A stretch of DNA of 64,000 nt from Rhizobium sp. (GCA_002796995.1 PEKW01000006.1:186001-250000), one strand, 5' to 3'. Numbered from the stretch's first letter, positions 35,998 through 45,709 are shown. Notes: generated by a model not told the origin, from the letters alone. Numbers and translations: made by a program.

Positions 35998-36411
35998 TCA
36001 AACCTCCACCAGTCCGTCCAGTTCCGGCAGAAGCACGACGCTTTCCTGCTCGTTGGGATCTGTCCGCGCGATCAGCGCCGTGCAGGGCGCGTTGGAGAGG
36101 TTCGCCGGCAGGTGCGGCACGCCGGCCGGGATGTACATCAGTTCGCCGGCATGCAGGATCACATGGTTTTCCAGCCGGTCGCCGTACCAGGTGTGCGCCT
36201 GGCCCGACAGGCAGTAGATCGCCGTCTCGTGGTGCTCGTGCAGATGGGCCTTGGCCCTCGCGCCCGGCGGCATGGTCAGAAGATGCATGCAGATGGCCTT
36301 CGAGCCGACCGTTTCGGCCGAAATGCCGGCGAAATAGCTCAGGCCCTGCTTACCGTCATACGTGCTTTCGGGCCGAACGATCCGGCAGGTGGGTTTGAAT
36401 GACGTATCCAT
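35998..36411 (-). CDS. Cupin-domain protein
   Basis: This is a 137-residue single-domain cupin. Motif 1 (MPPGARAKAHLHEHHETAIYCLSG) has the His-His-Glu metal ligands, and motif 2 (LHAGELMYIPAGVPHLPANL) has the last His. It probably binds a divalent metal and a small carboxylate or sugar-like ligand; the reaction is unknown. GGAGGAG lies before the ATG at 36411. It is divergent from the ABC ATPase gene and sits within the pyrimidine-related block, so a supporting role in that metabolism is possible but unproven. Confidence 0.82.
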   Translation of the reverse strand: MDTSFKPTCRIVRPESTYDGKQGLSYFAGISAETVGSKAICMHLLTMPPGARAKAHLHEHHETAIYCLSGQAHTWYGDRLENHVILHAGELMYIPAGVPHLPANLSNAPCTALIARTDPNEQESVVLLPELDGLVEV

Positions 36412-36535
36412 GCTGGCACTCCTCCATGAGCTCCGAAATTCCCGCAAAGTCCGATAGGCCGGCCCGTGCCTGCCATGTATTGATAGTGTGCAAGAGGCTT
36501 GGCGCCTTTGCAAGAAAGCCCATAGGTTCCCGTCG

Positions 36536-37324
36536 ATGACCGCTCCCTTTTCCGTCGTGTCCGCCAAGGACCTCTGTCTCACCTTCCAGACGGGGGACGG
36601 GCCGGTCCATGCGCTGTCCAATGTCGATCTCGAGGTGAAGAAGGGCGACTTCGTCTCCTTCATCGGCCCCTCCGGCTGCGGCAAGACCACCTTCCTGCGG
36701 GTCATCGCCGATCTGGAGAAACACACCTCGGGCACGATCACCGTCAACGGCATGACGCCGGAGAACGCCCGCAAGGACCGTTCCTACGGCTATGTCTTCC
36801 AGGCGGCGGCGCTCTATCCCTGGCGCACGATCGAGAAGAACATCGCCCTGCCGCTCGAGATCATGGGTTTTTCCAAGGAAGAGCAGAACAAGCGGGTCGA
36901 GCAGACGCTGGAGCTGGTCAACCTCACCGGTTTCGGCAAGAAATTCCCCTGGCAGCTGTCGGGCGGCATGCAGCAGCGCGCCTCGATCGCCCGCGCGCTC
37001 GCCTTCGACGCCGACCTGCTGTTGATGGACGAGCCCTTCGGCGCACTCGACGAGATCGTCCGCGACCACCTGAACTCCGAACTGCTGAAACTCTGGAACC
37101 GCACCGACAAGACGATCTGCTTCGTCACCCACTCCATTCCCGAAGCGGTCTATCTGTCGACCAAGATTGTCGTCATGAGCCCCCGCCCCGGCCGCGTCAC
37201 CGACATCATCGAATCGACCCTGCCCAGGGAGCGCCCGCTCGATATCCGCGAGACCCCGGAATTCCTCGCAATCGCCCACCGCGTCCGCGAGGGCCTGAAG
37301 GCGGGGCATAGCTATGAGGAATAG
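36536..37324 (+). CDS. ABC transporter ATP-binding protein (SsuB/TauB type)
   Basis: This is a 262-residue ATPase of the nitrate/sulfonate/taurine-type importer family. Motifs are complete: Walker A GPSGCGKTT, Q-loop YVFQAAAL, signature LSGGMQQR, Walker B LLLMDEPFGALDE and the H-loop FVTHS. It should power the two permeases at 37685 and 38566 with the binding protein at 39453. ATG 36536 was chosen (MTAPFSVVSAKDL); an upstream GTG at 36488 would add a leader without family similarity. Two repeat elements lie between it and the permeases, an unusual interruption in an ABC operon. Confidence 0.9.
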   Translation: MTAPFSVVSAKDLCLTFQTGDGPVHALSNVDLEVKKGDFVSFIGPSGCGKTTFLRVIADLEKHTSGTITVNGMTPENARKDRSYGYVFQAAALYPWRTIEKNIALPLEIMGFSKEEQNKRVEQTLELVNLTGFGKKFPWQLSGGMQQRASIARALAFDADLLLMDEPFGALDEIVRDHLNSELLKLWNRTDKTICFVTHSIPEAVYLSTKIVVMSPRPGRVTDIIESTLPRERPLDIRETPEFLAIAHRVREGLKAGHSYEE

Positions 37325-37352
37325 TGTTTCCCTCTTCCACGCCATGAAGATG

Positions 37353-37465
37353 CCCCTCACCCTGACCCTCCCCCCGCGCGCGGGGAGAGGGGACGGCCAA
37401 GGCCGTGCCACCCGTCCCTTCTCCCGGTCAAGACGGGGAGAAGGTGCCGGCAGGCGGATGAGGGG
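37353..37465. repeat. Palindromic element (third type) inside the ABC operon
   Basis: CCCCTCACCCTGACCC starts a unit with the CCCCGCGCGCGGGG hairpin and ends in GGCGGATGAGGGG. It contains a GGCCAAGGCC palindrome and a second TTCTCCC/GGGAGAA hairpin. It lies 28 bases after the ATPase stop. Confidence 0.7.
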
Positions 37466-37497
37466 CACTGGAAGCTTCCACGTGGCAGAGAGCGCTA

Positions 37498-37657
37498 CCC
37501 CCCTCTGTCACTTCGTGACATCTCCCCCTCAAGGAGGGAGATCGGGAGCAGACGGTTTCCGTTCGACCATCATCAGCCACGCCAGAGAAAGGGCAAGCGT
37601 CGTCCGCACCTGGATCTCCCCCCTTGAGGGGGAGATGCCCGGCAGGGCAGAGGGGGG
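37498..37657. repeat. Second-family palindromic element inside the ABC operon
   Basis: A unit (CCCCCCTCTGTCACTTCGTG, then ATCTCCCCCTCAAGGAGGGAG) at 37498-37543 faces an inverted unit (ATCTCCCCCCTTGAGGGGGAGA to AGAGGGGGG) at 37613-37657. It is of the same family as 35659-35841. It ends 28 bases before the first permease, so its hairpins may modulate the operon mRNA. Confidence 0.75.
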
Positions 37658-37684
37658 TGCAAACCTCAAGATGGGAGGCCGTCC

Positions 37685-38569
37685 ATGACCTCCCCCTCCC
37701 TCCTCCGCGACCGCGTCCTGCCGATCCTCACCGTCGTCTTCGCCATCCTCGTCGTCTGGCACATCTTCGTCGTCTACCTCAACGCGCCCTTCGTGCGTGA
37801 CCAGGCGGCCCGGGCGGGCGAAGAGATCACCTTTTCCCAGGTGGTCGAGCGCACCTTTGCCCAGGAGCGGCCGGTCCTGCCCGCCCCGCACCAGATCTTC
37901 GTCGAACTGTGGGACACCACGGTCAACAAGGCGGTCACCTCCAAGCGCAGCCTCGTCTACCATGCCGGCGTCACGCTGTCGGCGACCCTGCTCGGCTTCG
38001 TCATCGGCACCGTGCTCGGCATCCTGCTTGCTGTCGGCATCGTGCACAACCGGGCCATGGACCGGTCGCTGATGCCCTGGGTGATCGCCAGCCAGACCAT
38101 TCCGATCCTGGCGATCGCGCCAATGGTCATCGTCGTCCTGAACTCGGTCGGCATATCGGGCATCCTGCCCAAGGCGCTGATCTCGACCTACCTGTCCTTC
38201 TTCCCGATCGTCGTCGGCATGGTGAAGGGACTTCGAAGCCCTGACACCATCCTGCTCGACCTGATGCACACCTATCATGCGAGCCCCTCCCAGACCTTCT
38301 GGAAGCTGCGCTGGCCGGCCTCGATGCCCTACCTGTTCACCTCGCTCAAGGTGGCGATCGCCATCTCGCTGCTCGGCGCGATCGTCGCCGAACTGCCGAC
38401 CGGCGCCATTGCCGGCCTCGGCGCGCGGCTGCTCTCCGGCTCCTATTACGGCCAGACCATCCAGATCTGGGCGGCGCTGTTCATGGCCGCCGGCCTCGCC
38501 GCCATACTGGTCTCGATCGTCGGCATCGCCCACGCCCGGGTGCTCGCGCGCATGGGGGTCAAGCCATGA
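37685..38569 (+). CDS. ABC transporter permease (SsuC type), first
   Basis: This is a 294-residue inner-membrane permease with about six helices. The EAA-like coupling loop is MVKGLRSPDTILLDLMHTY. A periplasmic stretch after the first helix (residues about 35-75) is longer than in many relatives. It pairs with the next permease to form the channel of an NMT1/THI5-type importer. Its stop overlaps the next start (ATGA), so the two are translationally coupled. The substrate is inferred only from context and may be a pyrimidine or related ring compound. Confidence 0.88.
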   Translation: MTSPSLLRDRVLPILTVVFAILVVWHIFVVYLNAPFVRDQAARAGEEITFSQVVERTFAQERPVLPAPHQIFVELWDTTVNKAVTSKRSLVYHAGVTLSATLLGFVIGTVLGILLAVGIVHNRAMDRSLMPWVIASQTIPILAIAPMVIVVLNSVGISGILPKALISTYLSFFPIVVGMVKGLRSPDTILLDLMHTYHASPSQTFWKLRWPASMPYLFTSLKVAIAISLLGAIVAELPTGAIAGLGARLLSGSYYGQTIQIWAALFMAAGLAAILVSIVGIAHARVLARMGVKP

Positions 38570-39432
38570 ACGGCTATCTCGTCTTCGCCCTCGTCTTCTG
38601 GCTGTCCGCCTGGGGCCTCAACGAATGGCTGGTCCGCCGGACTTTCAAGGACCGCACGGTGCGCCGCATCGTCAACATTGCCGTGCCACTGATCTTCGGG
38701 ACGACGCTGCTGGTGATCTGGGAATGCCTGGTGCACGGCTTCAACATCCCCTCGATCCTGCTGCCGGCACCGTCGATGATCTGGGCGCGGCTCATCACCT
38801 CGGTGCCGACGCTGTGGGCCGACTTCCAGCAGACCTTCCTGAAATCGGTGATCACCGGTTATGCGCTCGGCTGCGGCCTCGGCTTTGCCGTCGCCATCCT
38901 GGTCGACCGCTCGCCCTTCCTGCAGAAGGGCCTGCTGCCGATCGGCAATTTTGTCTCGGCCCTGCCGATGGTCGGTGTCGCGCCGATCATGGTCATGTGG
39001 TTCGGCTTCGACTGGCAGTCCAAGGTCGCCGTCGTCGTCATCATGACCTTCTTCCCCATGCTGGTGAACACCGTGCAGGGGCTGTCGGCGGCGAGCCACA
39101 TGGAGCGCGATCTGATGCGCACCTATGCGGCCAACTGGTGGCAGACGCTGGTCAAGCTGCGTCTGCCGGCCGCCTGGCCGTTCATCTTCAACGCGCTCAA
39201 GATCAACTCCACGCTGGCCCTGATCGGCGCCATCGTCGCGGAGTTCTTCGGCACCCCGATCGTCGGCATGGGGTTCCGCATTTCTACCGAAGTGGGACGC
39301 AGCAATGTCGACATGGTCTGGGCGGAGATTGCGGTTGCCGCGCTCGCCGGATCGATCTTTTATGGGGTGGTGGCGCTCGCCGAGCGCGCCGTCACCTTCT
39401 GGCATCCGTCTGTCCGTGGTGGACAGGCGTAA
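38566..39432 (+). CDS. ABC transporter permease (SsuC type), second
   Basis: This is a 288-residue permease with about seven membrane segments and the coupling loop MLVNTVQGLSAASHMERDLMRTY. It overlaps the preceding permease gene by four bases. Permease pairs of this kind occur with riboflavin, hydroxymethylpyrimidine and pyrimidine importers. The binding protein follows 20 bases downstream. Confidence 0.9.
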   Translation: MNGYLVFALVFWLSAWGLNEWLVRRTFKDRTVRRIVNIAVPLIFGTTLLVIWECLVHGFNIPSILLPAPSMIWARLITSVPTLWADFQQTFLKSVITGYALGCGLGFAVAILVDRSPFLQKGLLPIGNFVSALPMVGVAPIMVMWFGFDWQSKVAVVVIMTFFPMLVNTVQGLSAASHMERDLMRTYAANWWQTLVKLRLPAAWPFIFNALKINSTLALIGAIVAEFFGTPIVGMGFRISTEVGRSNVDMVWAEIAVAALAGSIFYGVVALAERAVTFWHPSVRGGQA

Positions 39433-39452
39433 ATAAGAAAGAGGGAACCAAA

Positions 39453-40445
39453 ATGACATTGAAACTCGCATCCCTGCTGCTCGCCGGCGCCGTGTCGCTG
39501 ACGGCCATGCAGGCGGCCGCTGCCGACAAGGTGACGCTGCAGCTGAAATGGGTCACCCAGGCCCAGTTCGCCGGTTACTACGTCGCCAAGGACAAGGGCT
39601 TCTACGAGGCCGAAGGTCTCGACGTCGAAATCAAGCCGGGCGGCCCGGACATCGCGCCTCCGCAGGTTCTCGCCGGCGGCGGCGCCGACGTGATCGTCGA
39701 CTGGATGCCGTCCGCTCTCGCCACCCGCGAAAAGGGCGTTCCGCTCGTCAACATCGCCCAGCCCTTCAAGGCTTCCGGCATGATGCTGACCTGCCTCAAG
39801 GAAACCGGTATCACCAAGCCGGAAGACTTCAAGGGCAAGACGCTCGGCGTCTGGTTCTTCGGCAACGAATATCCGTTCCTCTCCTGGATGGCCCATCTCG
39901 GCATCAAGACCGATGGCGGCGCCGACGGCGTGACCGTGCTCAAGCAGGGCTTCAACGTCGACCCGCTGCTGCAGAAGCAGGCCGCCTGCATCTCGACCAT
40001 GACCTACAACGAATACTGGCAGGTCATCGACGCCGGCATCAAGGCCGAGGACCTGGTGACCTTCCCCTATGAGAAGGAAGGCGTCGCCACCCTCGAAGAC
40101 GGTCTCTATGTCCTCGAGGATTCGCTGAAGGACGCAGCCTTCAAGGAAAAGATGGTCAAGTTCGTCCGCGCTTCGATGAAGGGCTGGAAGTGGGCCGAAG
40201 AAAACCCGGATGATGCAGCCGAGATCGTACTCGAGAACGATGCCTCGGGTGCCCAGACGGAAGTCCACCAGAAGCGCATGATGGGCGAAGTCGCCAAACT
40301 CACCGCCGGCTCGAACGGCGCGCTGGACGAAGCCGACTACAAGCGCACCGTCGCCACCCTGCTCGGCGGCGGTTCCGACCCTGTCATCACCAAGGAGCCG
40401 GTCGGCGCCTACACGCTCGACATCACCAACGAAGCCCTCAAGTAA
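39453..40445 (+). CDS. NMT1/THI5-like ABC substrate-binding protein
   Basis: This is a 330-residue periplasmic binding protein with a signal peptide (cleavage likely after AAA near residue 23). The opening VTLQLKWVTQAQFAGYYVAKDKGFY is the hallmark of the NMT1/THI5-like group, whose members bind thiamine-pyrimidine precursors, riboflavin or other ring compounds. The location next to uracil-degradation genes suggests a pyrimidine or a breakdown intermediate as ligand; this is an inference. GAGGGAAC precedes the ATG. A strong terminator closes the operon. Confidence 0.88.
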   Translation: MTLKLASLLLAGAVSLTAMQAAAADKVTLQLKWVTQAQFAGYYVAKDKGFYEAEGLDVEIKPGGPDIAPPQVLAGGGADVIVDWMPSALATREKGVPLVNIAQPFKASGMMLTCLKETGITKPEDFKGKTLGVWFFGNEYPFLSWMAHLGIKTDGGADGVTVLKQGFNVDPLLQKQAACISTMTYNEYWQVIDAGIKAEDLVTFPYEKEGVATLEDGLYVLEDSLKDAAFKEKMVKFVRASMKGWKWAEENPDDAAEIVLENDASGAQTEVHQKRMMGEVAKLTAGSNGALDEADYKRTVATLLGGGSDPVITKEPVGAYTLDITNEALK

Positions 40446-40469
40446 AACCGGGGCATACGGTCGAAACGA

Positions 40470-40501
40470 AGGCGTCCGGATTCAGATCCGGGCGCCTTTT
40501 T
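40470..40501 (+). terminator. Rho-independent terminator of the ABC operon
   Basis: A 12-bp stem AGGCGTCCGGAT / ATCCGGGCGCCT (one G-T pair) with loop TCAG is followed by TTTTT. It lies 25 bases after the binding-protein stop. Confidence 0.9.
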
Positions 40502-40798
40502 GCTGGAAGAGAGCGGAATTCCGCCTGCGAAAGCGGCCGACGATTTCCTGCCGGACGCCGCATTGATTTGTGCGCCGCACCAGACTAAAAAATTAGAGCC
40601 TTCCAGTTCCCTTGCCGGGACTTGTATCAGGCCGCGTCGATACCAACTAAAGTTCCAGACGATACAATCCGCAGAATTGTCGTTCGGCTGCAAAGACGCT
40701 ATACCGGCCTGCTTGAGGCGGGAACCGTGCGTTCCGGCCCGTAATGCCCGCATTTCATGATTTTTTTTTAGCCTGTCCAGAAACCTCGGAAGGGACAC
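40502..40798. other. Intergenic region upstream of the RND operon
   Basis: Nothing gene-like is seen in these 297 bases. It is somewhat AT-richer near 40570-40680 and ends in a T-run (40760-40769) and the ribosome site AAGGG before the adaptor gene. The RND promoter must be here, but no clear regulator site or adjacent regulator gene was found. Confidence 0.4.
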
Positions 40799-41989
40799 AT
40801 GGTCCGCTCTACGAACGTCACTGCCGGATTGCTTGCTTTGTCCGTCGCCTTTTTCCCGTTTGCCGCCGCTGCCGAAGAGGCTCCGGCGAGCCAGCCGAAG
40901 CAGTCCTTGCCGTCCATTGTCGTGACCGAGGCGAGCACGCGTGCGCTGATCGACCGGATCGTCGCGACCGGAACGATCAAGGCCACCGAGGAAATCTACG
41001 TGCAGCCGCAGGTCGAGGGCCTGTCGATCCGCTCGCTCGAAGCCGATGTGGGCGACCGCGTCGCCGCGGACGCCGTCGTGGCGCGGCTGAGCGATGACAG
41101 CCTGCTTTTGCAGAAGAGCCAACTCGTCGCGACCAAGGCCAAGGCCGAAGCCTCGCTTGCCCAGTACAAGGTGCAGCTTGGAGACGCGAAGTCCGGAGCC
41201 GCCGAAGCCGAACGCCAGTACAAGCGCGCCCAGACCCTGGGCAAGTCGGGAACGCTGTCGCAGTCCTCCATCGACCAGGCCGAAACGGCGGCCACGAGCG
41301 CCATCGCCAAGGTGGAAAGCACGGTGCAGGCCATCGCCATTGCCGAAGCCGACATCAAGGTGGTCGAGAGCCAACTTGCCGACATCGACCTGAAGCTTGC
41401 CCGCACCGACGTGAAGACCCCGGTCGCCGGCGTGATTGCCGATCGCAACGCCAAGGTCGGCGCCATCGCCAGCGGCGCCGGTGAGCCGATGTTTACCGTC
41501 ATCCGTGACGGCGAGATCGAGCTCGTCGCCGACGTCTCGGAAACAGACATCCTGAAGATGCGGGTCGGACAGAAGGCCAGGATCAAGGTCGCCGGTGGCA
41601 GCGCCGTGCTGGATGGTTCCGTGCGGCTGATCTCGCCGGTCATCGACCCGCAGACGCGCCTCGGCGCGGTCCATATCGCCATCGACGACGACCAGGGCGC
41701 CCGCTCCGGCATGTATGCGAGCGCCGAGATCATCGTCGCCGAGGCCGACGGCGTGGCCCTGCCCCTGTCGGCGATCACAACCGACAAGCACGGCACGACG
41801 ACGCGCCTGGTCACCGACAACGTTGTCAAGCAGGTCAAGATCTCGACCGGCATCCAGGATGGCGCCTTCATCGAGATCAAGGACGGGCTGAATCAGGGCG
41901 ACGTGGTCGTCGCCAAGGCCGGCGCCTTCGTCCGCGACGGCGACCGCATCAATCCCGTCCGCGACGAGACGTCGGCAGAGTCGAACTGA
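40799..41989 (+). CDS. RND efflux periplasmic adaptor (membrane fusion protein)
   Basis: This is a 396-residue adaptor with a signal peptide (about 25 residues) and a barrel-sandwich (lipoyl-like) domain split by a helical hairpin: EIYVQPQVEGLSIRSLEADV on one side and KTPVAGVIADRNAKVGA on the other. The Ala/Glu-rich coiled coil between them spans about residues 100-190. It links the inner-membrane RND pump to an outer-membrane channel for drug or solvent efflux. The pump gene follows 13 bases later. No outer-membrane factor gene is present, so a TolC-like protein encoded elsewhere must serve. Confidence 0.9.
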   Translation: MVRSTNVTAGLLALSVAFFPFAAAAEEAPASQPKQSLPSIVVTEASTRALIDRIVATGTIKATEEIYVQPQVEGLSIRSLEADVGDRVAADAVVARLSDDSLLLQKSQLVATKAKAEASLAQYKVQLGDAKSGAAEAERQYKRAQTLGKSGTLSQSSIDQAETAATSAIAKVESTVQAIAIAEADIKVVESQLADIDLKLARTDVKTPVAGVIADRNAKVGAIASGAGEPMFTVIRDGEIELVADVSETDILKMRVGQKARIKVAGGSAVLDGSVRLISPVIDPQTRLGAVHIAIDDDQGARSGMYASAEIIVAEADGVALPLSAITTDKHGTTTRLVTDNVVKQVKISTGIQDGAFIEIKDGLNQGDVVVAKAGAFVRDGDRINPVRDETSAESN

Positions 41990-42002
41990 GCAGGAGCGCG
42001 CC

Positions 42003-45000
42003 GTGAATTTTTCCGCCTGGTCCATTCGCAATCCGATCGCACCGATCCTCGGCTTCTTCCTGCTGATGGTCGTGGGCGTGCAGTCGTTCCTTGCGCTGCC
42101 GATCACCCGCTTCCCGAACATCGACGTGCCACTAGTCGCCATCACCGTTCAGCAGAGCGGCGCATCTCCGGCCGAGCTGGAAATGCAGGTGACGAAGGAA
42201 ATCGAGGACGCAGTCGCCAGCATCACCGGCGTCGACGAGCTCTCGTCCACCGTCACCGACGGCCAGTCGCAGACGGTCGTGATGTTCCGCATGGAGATCC
42301 CGACCGAACAGGCGGTTCAGGACGTCAAGGACGCCATCGACGGCATCCGTGGCGACCTGCCGGCCTCCGTCGAGGAACCGATCGTCGCCAAGGTCGACGT
42401 CGAGGGCCAGGCGATCCAGACCTTTGCCGTCTCTTCGCCCAATATGTCGCTCGAGGAACTGTCCTGGTTCGTCGACGACACGATCAAACGGGCGCTGCAG
42501 GGCCAGCCCGGGATCGGCCGTATCGACCGCTACGGCGGCGCCGACCGGGAAATCCGCGTCGAGCTGAACCCCGACCGGCTGAACGCCTACGGGATCACCG
42601 CCGCCGACGTGAACGGCCAGCTGCGCGGCACCAATGTCGACATCGGCTCCGGCCGCGGCCAGGTGGCCGGCGCCGAGCAGGCGATCCGCACGCTCGGCGA
42701 TGCGCGCAACGTCTCCGACCTCGCCAACACCACGATCGCACTTTCGGGCGGCCGCTTCGTCAAGCTGTCCGACCTCGGCACGGTCCAAGACACCTACGAG
42801 GAGCAGAAGTCCTTCTCGCGCTACAACGGCGAGCCAGTCGTCACCTTCGCCGTGTTCCGCGCCAAGGGCGCCAGCGAGGTATCAGTGGCCGAAACCGTCG
42901 GCGCGAGCCTCGCCCAGGTCCGTAGCGAATATCCTGATGTCGACATCGAGCTGATCAACGACTCCGTCTACTTCACCTACGGCAACTACGAAGCCGCCAT
43001 GCACACGCTGCTGGAAGGTGCGATCCTGGCAGTCATCGTGGTCTTCCTGTTCCTGCGCAACTGGCGCGCCACGCTGATCTCCGCCGTCGCCCTGCCCCTG
43101 TCCGCGATCCCGACCTTCTGGATCATGGACATGATGGGCTTCTCGCTCAATCTCGTCAGCTTCCTGGCGCTGACGCTGGCGACCGGCATCCTGGTCGACG
43201 ACGCGATCGTCGAGATCGAGAACATTGCCCGCCACATCAAGATGGGCAAGACGCCCTACAGGGCGGCGATCGAGGCGGCGGACGAGATCGGCCTTGCCGT
43301 CATCGCCACCACCTTCACCATCATCGCCGTCTTCGTGCCGGTGTCGTTCATGCCGGGCATTCCCGGCCAGTACTTCATCCAGTTCGGCCTGACCGTCGCC
43401 TTCTCGGTGTTCTTCTCGCTGATGGTGGCGCGCCTGATCACGCCGCTGATGGCCGCCTATCTGATGCGCGCCGAAGACGCGATGGACGACCATCACGACA
43501 ACGACAGCGCCTTCATGAAGGGTTATACGCGGCTCGTGCGAACCACCACGACGCACTGGTATGCCCGCTATGCCACGCTCATCGGCGCCTTCGCATTCCT
43601 GGTCGGATCGATGATGCTGCTCGCGCAGGTCCCGGGCAGCTTCCTGCCTCCGGAAGATGCCGGCCGCGTCACGCTGTCAGTCGAACTGCCGCCGAATGCG
43701 ACGCTTGCCGAGACCGAGGCGAAGACCGACGAGATCTACGCCGCGGTCAAGGACCTCGACGGCGTCGAGAGCACCTTCATCCTCGGCGGCGCCTCGCCCA
43801 AGGGCGACATGGAACTGCGCCGCGCCAGCGTGACGCTGAACCTGATCAAGATCGAGCATTCGCTGCTGAAGACCATCGTCAACAAGGGTATCGGCGGTAT
43901 TCCGCTGGTCGGCGACTATCTGCCGAAGCTGCCGGTCGAGGGCCGCACCCGTCCGCAATGGGATATCGAGCGCGAAGTCTTCGAAAGGCTGAGGCCGATC
44001 GCCGACATCCGCGTGCTCAAGCTCAACGACCGAGGCGAACGCGACCTCGCCTTCAACTTCCTGTCGAAGAACGAGGAAGAGCTGAACGACGCCGTCGGCC
44101 TGCTCGAAGCCAAGCTGCGCACCGTGCCGTCTCTGGCCAATGTCAGCGCCGAGGGTGCCCTGCCCCGGCCCGAGCTGCAGATCCGCCCGCGCAAGGACGA
44201 GTCGGCCCGCCTCGGCATCACGCCGAACCAGATCGCCGAGACCGTCAGGGTCGCGACGATCGGCGACATCGATGCGGCGCTGTCGAAGATCTCGCTCGAC
44301 AACCGCCTGATCCCGATCCGGGTCCAGGCCGCGCTCGACCTCAGAACCGACCTGGCCGCGATCCGGGCGCTGAAGATCCAGACGGCGACCGGCGCCACCG
44401 TGCCGCTCGCCAGCGTCGCCGACATCGATTATTCCGAAGGTGTCAGCTCGATCAAGCGCAACAACCGCAACCGCGTCGTCACCATCGGTGCCGACCTGCC
44501 GCAGGGCGTGGCGCTCGACACAGCATCGGCGGCATTCCGCCAGGCGGTGGAACAGGCCGACATTCCGGCAAGCGTGCGCCTGGCCGAAAGCGGCGACACC
44601 AAAGTGCAGAACGAAATGCAGCAGAGCTTCCTCAACGCCATGCTGCTCGGCCTGCTGCTCGTGCTGACCGTGCTGATCCTGCTGTTCAAGGACGTGATCC
44701 AGCCCTTCACCATCCTCCTGTCGCTGCCGCTGGCTATCGGCGGCGTGGCGGTGGCGCTGATCGTCACGAACAACGCGCTGTCCATGCCCGTGCTGATCGG
44801 CATCCTGATGCTGATGGGCATCGTGACGAAGAACGCCATTCTGCTCGTCGACTTCGCCATCGAGATGCGCCACCAGGGCGTGGCGCGCATCGAGGCCATG
44901 GTCGAGGCGGGCCGCAAGCGCGCCCGGCCGATCATCATGACGTCGATCGCCATGTCGGCCGGCATGCTGCCCTCGGCGCTCGGGGTCGGCGAAGGTGGCT

Positions 45001-45329
45001 CGTTCCGCGCACCGATGGCGATCGCGGTCATCGGCGGCATCATCGTCTCGACCGTCATGAGTCTGCTGGTCGTTCCGGCCTTCTTCCTCATCATGGACGA
45101 CCTGTCCCGCCTGCTCGGCTGGCTGTTCAGCCGCATGGTCGGCAAGAAGGAAGACGAGCGCCAGCCTCTGTCTCCCGAGACCCTGACCGACATCTCCGAA
45201 AGGAACAGTGCGGCGCTCTCGACCATGGAAGAGCGCCTGGCGGCCGTGGAGAAACGCCTGCCGGACGCGCCGCGCAAGAGCGGCGAGAGCGCCAAGCTCA
45301 TCTCGCTGCCGCCGCTTGCGGCCGAGTGA
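42003..45329 (+). CDS. RND multidrug efflux pump, HAE1-type
   Basis: This is an 1108-residue inner-membrane transporter, slightly longer than the usual 1040-1060 because of a charged cytosolic tail of about 70 residues. Twelve membrane helices are arranged as one plus five, twice. The proton-relay acidic pair is in LATGILVDDAIVEIENI on helix 4, and the second repeat has MGIVTKNAILLVDFAIE. The N-terminus (WSIRNPIAPILGFFLLMVVG) is typical. The start is GTG with AGGAG upstream. Substrates are unknown. It forms an operon with the adaptor and ends at a terminator. Confidence 0.93.
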   Translation: MNFSAWSIRNPIAPILGFFLLMVVGVQSFLALPITRFPNIDVPLVAITVQQSGASPAELEMQVTKEIEDAVASITGVDELSSTVTDGQSQTVVMFRMEIPTEQAVQDVKDAIDGIRGDLPASVEEPIVAKVDVEGQAIQTFAVSSPNMSLEELSWFVDDTIKRALQGQPGIGRIDRYGGADREIRVELNPDRLNAYGITAADVNGQLRGTNVDIGSGRGQVAGAEQAIRTLGDARNVSDLANTTIALSGGRFVKLSDLGTVQDTYEEQKSFSRYNGEPVVTFAVFRAKGASEVSVAETVGASLAQVRSEYPDVDIELINDSVYFTYGNYEAAMHTLLEGAILAVIVVFLFLRNWRATLISAVALPLSAIPTFWIMDMMGFSLNLVSFLALTLATGILVDDAIVEIENIARHIKMGKTPYRAAIEAADEIGLAVIATTFTIIAVFVPVSFMPGIPGQYFIQFGLTVAFSVFFSLMVARLITPLMAAYLMRAEDAMDDHHDNDSAFMKGYTRLVRTTTTHWYARYATLIGAFAFLVGSMMLLAQVPGSFLPPEDAGRVTLSVELPPNATLAETEAKTDEIYAAVKDLDGVESTFILGGASPKGDMELRRASVTLNLIKIEHSLLKTIVNKGIGGIPLVGDYLPKLPVEGRTRPQWDIEREVFERLRPIADIRVLKLNDRGERDLAFNFLSKNEEELNDAVGLLEAKLRTVPSLANVSAEGALPRPELQIRPRKDESARLGITPNQIAETVRVATIGDIDAALSKISLDNRLIPIRVQAALDLRTDLAAIRALKIQTATGATVPLASVADIDYSEGVSSIKRNNRNRVVTIGADLPQGVALDTASAAFRQAVEQADIPASVRLAESGDTKVQNEMQQSFLNAMLLGLLLVLTVLILLFKDVIQPFTILLSLPLAIGGVAVALIVTNNALSMPVLIGILMLMGIVTKNAILLVDFAIEMRHQGVARIEAMVEAGRKRARPIIMTSIAMSAGMLPSALGVGEGGSFRAPMAIAVIGGIIVSTVMSLLVVPAFFLIMDDLSRLLGWLFSRMVGKKEDERQPLSPETLTDISERNSAALSTMEERLAAVEKRLPDAPRKSGESAKLISLPPLAAE

Positions 45330-45350
45330 ACGCCCCTGAGACAAGAAGAG

Positions 45351-45374
45351 GCCGGGCAAATGCCCGGCTTTTTT
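45351..45374 (+). terminator. Rho-independent terminator of the RND operon
   Basis: A 7-bp stem GCCGGGC / GCCCGGC with loop AAAT is followed by six T residues. It lies 21 bases after the pump stop. Confidence 0.9.
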
Positions 45375-45423
45375 GTGTGTTTCGGGCGAATTTCAGCCAA
45401 AATCGCCGCATTGGGCAAGGTGA

Positions 45424-45437
45424 TTGATCGAAATCAA
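45424..45437. promoter_or_regulatory. Perfect FNR-type box (anaerobox)
   Basis: TTGAT-CGAA-ATCAA is a perfect match to the FNR/FixK/DNR consensus, and the dyad extends by one base on each side (ATTGAT / ATCAAT). It lies about 270 bases upstream of a Crp/Fnr-type gene, implying autoregulation or control by another Fnr-like protein. Confidence 0.75.
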
Positions 45438-45709
45438 TTCACCTGTTCCCGGCCTTGCCTATCGTTACTTTGCTGAGAAACAAGCGAAGTGAGGGTGGTT
45501 TCTTGGCCAGGGAGCGAGACGGGACGCAATAGCCAGTCCCACCCTTTCCGGCCACGGAACACCGGCGTTGCGTGACGGATCGCGTGCCCAGTGTCGGCAC
45601 GGCGGTGCCGTCGGCCGGACGAGACGACCGCGTTCGCCCCACCCTGCCTTGCCGTTTTTCACCGACTGGCCAACGCGCTCCACCAGGGACGCAATCTGGA
45701 GCCGAGAAC

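Noticed and set aside
35659..37657. Clustered repeats considered as a CRISPR array
   Set aside because: The units are palindromic pairs with variable spacing and no regular repeat-spacer period, and no cas gene is present anywhere in the window.
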